Assembly (NCBI GenBank): GCA_021292105.1
Contig: CM037861.1
Span: forward strand, 29,961,674-30,025,673
Length of the DNA stretch: 64,000 bases
Source of the DNA: Anadara kagoshimensis
Taxonomy: Eukaryota; Mollusca; Bivalvia; Arcoida; Arcidae
Direction: 5' to 3'
A program made the translations under genes and the position numbers. The notes beneath the pieces were generated by a model. It was not told where the DNA came from. It was given only the letters and a program-made list of their open reading frames with translations, and ran no database searches. Below are positions 59,376 through 64,000 of the stretch, one piece after another (within the stretch, counting starts at the first letter, position 1; every line of letters begins with the position of its first letter).

Positions 59376-59714
59376 GTAATATTAAAACTGGTATAATATG
59401 TTATTAAAAAAAATGAAAACATCAGCATAATTGTCTTATAACATTTTAATGGATTTTGATAATAAAAAATAAAGGAAAAAGGTAAGAACGGTCACAATTA
59501 GCATATGGCAATGTGCCATCGTTACAGAATACCAAATAGACGAAATTAAGGATATTGAAATTTAAACATTTAAAATAATACAAAGTTTTGTCTTGAAAAT
59601 GCTTAATCATTGATTTAATCATGGTATTTTAAGAAATTAAATCTGTCGGCGAGATTATAGACGTAATTACGTAGGTATAAGTTGTAAAGGTGCCAAAGAT
59701 AAATGGTCATTTGG

Positions 59715-59886
59715 CCGGAGTATAATGTCCGAAAGGAACTGACCACTAACATAAAATAGGTAAAAGAAAATAAAAATTTAATACGAACGAGAAAGTTGTA
59801 TAGTCAGGGTATACTGTCCGTAAAGAAATGACCACTTACATAAATAAGGTAAAAGAAAACAACAATTTAATACGAACGAGAAAGTT
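59715..59886. repeat. ~98-bp tandem duplication
   Basis: Two copies share gtata.tgtccg, gaccactaacataaa(ta) and tttaatacgaacgagaaagt. Confidence 0.85.
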
Positions 59887-60024
59887 GGTTGAACCCTAAA
59901 TAAAATACGTGGAAATAATTGTCATTATACTTTTTGTTTTGATTTTTAGATTGGAATAAAAACAGAATGATTTCAACCAGAAAGTGTTGTCTATACGGTG
60001 TAATAGGAGGTTCATACATGTTGC

Positions 60025-60400
60025 AAAAGATTCGAATCAAATACAAACATATCGTTCTATGTTCAAACCACAATCCCCAACGCAAAGTAAAAACTTTCAA
60101 ACTGGTAAATTCAGTTAAATTAATGGCTTCCTTTAGATGCTCCGGGAGGGTAAGTACCTTCTGTCCAGCAAGCTACACCCATCACGAGTGTAATCGAATA
60201 AAAGGTACATAGAAACTATAGGAAAACTGATATAGCAAGTATAATTTTGGATACAGAAACATATATCTCAAAAATATGTGAGAACGGTTATAAAACTTCT
60301 TGAGGTCCTTGGCCGGCTTAGTCTTGCAATGCCTATGCAATCGAGTCAACAATTTATTTGTACGCAGATTGCTTCGTTGTTTAACAAATTTATAGAAAAT
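60025..60400 (+). repeat. Dispersed repeat of the 54.9-kb family, diverged
   Basis: It contains caaaccacaatccccaacgc, gctccgggagggtaagtacc, agctacacccatcacgagtg and ttgaggtccttggccggctt. A further start fragment lies at about 60,480-60,610. Confidence 0.65.
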
Positions 60401-60699
60401 TGGAGTTCCAAACATTTCAAATGGCCTAAGACAACCTGGATCATCTATCTCAAAATTAACACATATTACATTTATAATCATAAAAAACAAATATACCGCA
60501 CAGTGTTCAACTCATAATTCAGTCAAAAACAAAGTAAAAACTTTGAAAAAATTAAGGTAAACACATAAACTTCCACCATGAAGTCGGGTGCTCCAGAAAG
60601 ATAAATTTTATTGACGAACGGTAAGTTGCATAGTTACGTAATTTGCGATAACCAAGAACACAAAACAAGAAACTGGCATAATAATAAACACAAAATGGG

Positions 60700-61160
60700 T
60701 GATTATAAAACTATATATGGCCTTTTGATTAACACAATAGACAAAAAGTAAACAAATAAATTAAAAATTAGGTAACAGCATGATGGCTTATATGAAAGAT
60801 TTAGTTTTTATCATTTCCATAATACAAATGAACACAATTTTAAGGGTATGTGCAAACTGTTTAATGTTGAATAATAAATAAATAAATAAAATTAAGGCAA
60901 CAACAGAATGCCTTATATGGAAGTAAATTGGGTCCAGTTTTCATCATTTCCATAATACAAATGAAAACAATTTGATAGGTAGGTGCAAACTGTTCAATGT
61001 TAGCAATTTCAGTACAAAAAAAATGACTAACACACTAGAAAAAAGTAAATAGATAAATAAAAAATTGATGCATGATGGCTTATGTGAAAGTAAATTGGAT
61101 TTAGTTTTTATCATTTCCATAATACAAATGAAGACAATTTGATGTTGCAAAGATTTAGCA
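60700..61160. repeat. Three direct copies of a ~130-170-bp block
   Basis: The word tttatcatttccataataca recurs three times, each followed by aatgaa.acaattt and preceded by gatggcttatatgaaag-like sequence. Confidence 0.82.
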
Positions 61161-62317
61161 ATTTCGGTAAAAAATACAAAAGACATGATTTATACATACC
61201 GTGTTTGCTACGTTTTCATCCGATTTTTAGTAAGCACAAATTTTATGAAACCCCACACATTCCACGTAAAAATCCACTTGATGACATTTAAATGTTAATA
61301 AATATACGTTTTCATTTCGCACCCCTTTATAATATGACCGAAATTAAACTTATTACAATTGTGTATTCACTCGGTCACACTTTGATAGACGACCAAGTGT
61401 ATATACATTTATACAGCCGTTTATTTTTCATTAATCCAATAATCAAATAATCCGATTCATTCCATGATTAAAAAATTTCCTCATTTAAATATTTGTTAAG
61501 TTTGACCCAATTGTAATACAAGGGAAGATTTAAGCTTGCATTTACGTCGTAAGTTTTTTTCACTATAGAACAAAAAAGCAAAATCAGCTCACGTATTTGG
61601 ACGGTTCATATTTCGTTTCTGTGTGCAGAAGGTTATATTGAACTCATGCCAATGAGGTGCAACATGTTTGAACGTTGCAAGGACATTTGAAAATGTTTCG
61701 AGGTCACCGGCATATGTCCTCAAAATAATGTTTTAATGATACTGTTAATCGGGGAATTTTCAAGTTCGACTTATTTTTTCGTAAATTCGTGACAGTAACA
61801 ACACGGAATAATGAAACTTTAACGAATATTTCGTTTTTACATTTTGCACTGACCACCATCGGACGACATCAGAAACGAATTTATCAAAATGATGATTCTC
61901 GCGAAAATATTTTTTACTCGAAATAGTATGAAAGGGAAAGAAAATGTTCAGAAAAATTAGCTAAGCAGAACGAATCGGAAAAATGATGGATTCTTCAATA
62001 TTTCCATATGTTAATTTTTGAATATTTATTAAATATAGGTATAATAGTTCGAAAGTTAACATGTGCAAATTTTTGAATATTTTGTTTAATAATAAAAAAA
62101 AAACACCTGCCATTTTTCAAGACTTTGCCATGACTGTTGGTTTTAGACGATATTTTAGTCACAACGACCGCTAAGTTGTAGTTTAAGAAGTATTATAAAG
62201 AATGAAATAAAATTTTTGGGTCTTAAATGCTTTTTGAAAACCACTATATATAGTGCTACATTCTGTCTAGTATACAATTAACTTCCCAAATTCAGACTTT
62301 AACATGGGAAGATATAT
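61161..62317. other. Intergenic stretch, nothing recognised
   Basis: AT-rich, with no supported exon or element. Confidence 0.45.
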
Positions 62318-62563
62318 TTATTCACGGGCTAGCTAAACAAGAAAAAAATTATATGATGGGGAAATGCTTACTTTGCAAAAACCAAAGCAACCAGTAGCGT
62401 ATTCCCGGGTTAGCTTAACAAGAAATAAAATTATATGATGGGGAAATGCTTTCTTTGCAAAAAACAAAACAACCAGGAGCGTATTTACGGGCTAGTTTAA
62501 CAAGAAATAAAGAAATATGATGGGGAAATGCTTACTTTGAGAAAGCCAAAACAACCAAGGGGC
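62318..62563. repeat. 82-bp block in three tandem copies
   Basis: gatggggaaatgct starts at 62,355, 62,437 and 62,519. Each is preceded by acgggctag.ttaacaagaa-like sequence and followed by caaaacaacca. Confidence 0.92.
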
Positions 62564-62656
62564 ACAGCAACAAGGGGTCAAGTTCTTTGTGGTGGAGTAT
62601 TAGGAATAGATTCGTTTCTCCCGGCCTTCAATAAAGGGCAGACCACTGGGACCACT

Positions 62657-63288
62657 AACTATAAAACATCCAGATTAACATGGTTCCAATACAGAATTGT
62701 TCATAGAATATTATGTACAAATACATTTTTATACAAGATTGGTGTAAAAGACCATGATATATGTGATTTCTGTCATGAACAATCTGAAACACTGATACAT
62801 ATTTTTTGGGATTGTAAAATTACAACTATTTTCTGGAAAAATGTTGCCAAATGGATAAATGATAACTTAAATCTTGACATTGATTTCAATTTGTTAGATA
62901 TTCTTTTTGGTTATTGTTGTAAAAACAGATATGCTCTTAACCTTATTATACTATTATGTAAAAATCATATATACAGAGCAAAAATGCAAAAAACACTGCC
63001 ATTTTTTGAAACAGCTAGAAAAGAAATTTTATATTACAAAAAGATTGATGAATATATCCACAAGAAAAATTGTAACTCTTACTGTGAAAAGTGGGGCATA
63101 TTTGATGCCCTTGTATAATCCTTTGTTATATATACAACATAAAATGAAAAATCAAATTACAACCTGGTGTAAATATGTGTGTAAATGTGTGTATGAATGG
63201 TGTAACATTGATGTCTTTTTATGTCTATGTATATCATATAGAAATGAATAAAGATATAAATATAAAAAAAAAAAACTATAAAACATCC
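62657..63288 (+). mobile_element. 5'-truncated LINE (non-LTR retrotransposon) with poly-A and 15-bp TSD
   Basis: The direct repeat aactataaaacatcc at 62,657-62,671 and 63,274-63,288 brackets about 600 bp. The insert ends in aataaagatataaatata and a poly-A run. It starts inside the C-terminal part of a reverse-transcriptase ORF. Near-identical target duplications and an open frame suggest a recent insertion. Confidence 0.88.
62672..63118 (+). CDS. C-terminal fragment of LINE reverse transcriptase with zf-RVT domain
   Basis: About 148 codons from RLTWFQYRIVHRI to the TAA stop, the tail of a non-LTR retrotransposon ORF2. It contains the reverse-transcriptase zinc-binding pattern CDFC-x8-H-x4-C, with the usual preceding KIG.KD and following FW motifs. 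The polymerase and endonuclease domains are missing through 5' truncation, so no function is expected. The 48 codons upstream in the same frame (62,528-62,671) belong to the target DNA and read on by chance. Confidence 0.85.
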   Translation, partial: RLTWFQYRIVHRILCTNTFLYKIGVKDHDICDFCHEQSETLIHIFWDCKITTIFWKNVAKWINDNLNLDIDFNLLDILFGYCCKNRYALNLIILLCKNHIYRAKMQKTLPFFETARKEILYYKKIDEYIHKKNCNSYCEKWGIFDALV

Positions 63289-63343
63289 GCCTTTGGAACG
63301 GACACAAAAATAAATGCCAAACGTGGTGGTTATACAGTGCTTT

Positions 63344-63448
63344 CATGTGCTACTTTTTGATTTTTATAAAATTACGCATTCAAACGTAGCAATTGTCATG
63401 TGCTACTTTTGAATGCGTAATTTCATAAAAATGCAAAAGTAGCACATG
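63344..63448. repeat. Two adjacent 52-bp palindromes
   Basis: Units 63,344-63,395 and 63,397-63,448 are each palindromic (catgtgctactttt with aaaagtagcacatg) and are inverted copies of each other. The same unit is at 30,529-30,580. Confidence 0.82.
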
Positions 63449-63640
63449 CCAGTGCTTCTGGATGAACTTCAGCTATCCCACTTTTGTACAACAAGTTACA
63501 TCTTCCATCTAAATGCACGTTTTGAGACAACTGGATGTAAAATTGAAAAAGCAATTGTCAATACAACATTTCAGTTCGTCTGCCATTATATATAATGCCC
63601 GCCCAAAGTGGGGAATGTTGTAATGAGTGGTTTCTATATT

Positions 63641-63684
63641 TATACCCCCCCCCCCCGCTTAAAAAGTGGGGGGGGGGGTATGTA
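63641..63684. repeat. Poly-C/poly-G hairpin
   Basis: A run of 12 C, then gcttaaaaagt and a run of about 11 G, with outer tata arms. It forms a strong hairpin. Confidence 0.9.
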
Positions 63685-63900
63685 TATAGTGATAGGGGTG
63701 TCCGTCCGTCCTTCCGTTACACCTTAGGGTACCTATTTCTTATCCGCAACTCTTCCTAAACCCTTCAATGGATTTTCATGAAACTTTCACACAATCTTTG
63801 TGATATAATGTAGATGTGCACCTCCTATTTTAAAATTTGATCCGATGGATTTTTATGTGGGGGAGCGGGGGTATTTTTGTGAGCTTGTGGCTCACAGTTT
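63685..63900. repeat. Dispersed repeat, distant relative of 17,752 and 45,858
   Basis: It has a gtccgtccgtccttccgt start, catgaaactttcacacaatc and a run of G near the end. The arrangement is similar but similarity is low. Confidence 0.45.
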
Positions 63901-64000
63901 TTCTAGTTGTATATTGTCCTTGGTTGCGTTAATATAAACGAAGACTATCGATTTTGGTATGTGAGTCTACCAAAACAAGTTACAGATCAAGTTTGAATTT

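Larger units (their letters stand above)
59003..59402. mobile_element. 400-bp unit with ribozyme-bearing inverted ends (Penelope/retrozyme-like)
   Basis: The left end attataccagttttaatttt and right end aaaactggtataatatg are inverted repeats of about 80 bp. Each contains a type I hammerhead motif, the left on the minus and the right on the plus strand. The interior (catgcaaagtatttccttag, tttttcaagatcttgaaaag) is shared with 58,266-58,378. No reverse transcriptase is present. Hammerhead motifs are known in terminal repeats of Penelope-like elements and in animal retrozymes; assignment to either is inference. Confidence 0.68.

Overview
The window looks like AT-rich, intron-bearing nuclear DNA of a marine mollusc, most likely a bivalve. 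This is inferred from the repeat mix: several tRNA-headed SINE families, short inverted-repeat elements with tandem cores, hammerhead-ribozyme repeats and long (AAAT)n tracts. Species cannot be named from the sequence. Most of the 64 kb is repeats. Four genes are supported, three of them spliced or with an inferred intron, plus a retrotransposon coding remnant and one possible coding fragment.

Layout. 1-5.8 kb: gene-free, with old repeats. 5.8-13.5 kb: a tandem satellite of about 42 monomers of 184 bp. Its left half is organised in a six-monomer higher-order repeat of about 1.1 kb and its right half is almost perfectly homogeneous. 13.7-15.3 kb: a 76-bp minisatellite built from the terminal repeat of a MITE, next to a copy of that MITE interrupted by a SINE. 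20.0-26.5 kb (minus): a four-exon gene for a 403-residue secreted protein with a Gly/Phe/Ser-rich N-terminal half, a 12-cysteine region resembling pacifastin/VWC modules and a Pro-rich tail. 27-36 kb: gene-poor, with SINEs, MITEs and microsatellites. 36.4-45.7 kb (plus): a ten-exon gene whose C-terminal part resembles the kinetochore protein CENP-U; its first exon was not found. 45.7-50.7 kb: repeats. 50.7-52.9 kb and 56.9-58.1 kb (both minus): two paralogous two-pass membrane proteins with histidine-rich cytosolic-type tails. The first carries an apparent one-base frameshift. 58-64 kb: ribozyme-bearing repeats, short tandem duplications and a recent 5'-truncated LINE with target-site duplication.

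The genes do not form an obvious pathway. The two membrane-protein paralogs are a local tandem duplication. The CENP-U-like gene and the satellite share the window, but nothing shows that the satellite is centromeric.

The most notable hidden signal is a set of type I hammerhead ribozyme motifs. Two lie in inverted orientation at the ends of a 400-bp unit (59,003-59,402). A decayed copy lies antisense in a CENP-U-like intron, and another is nested inside a different repeat.
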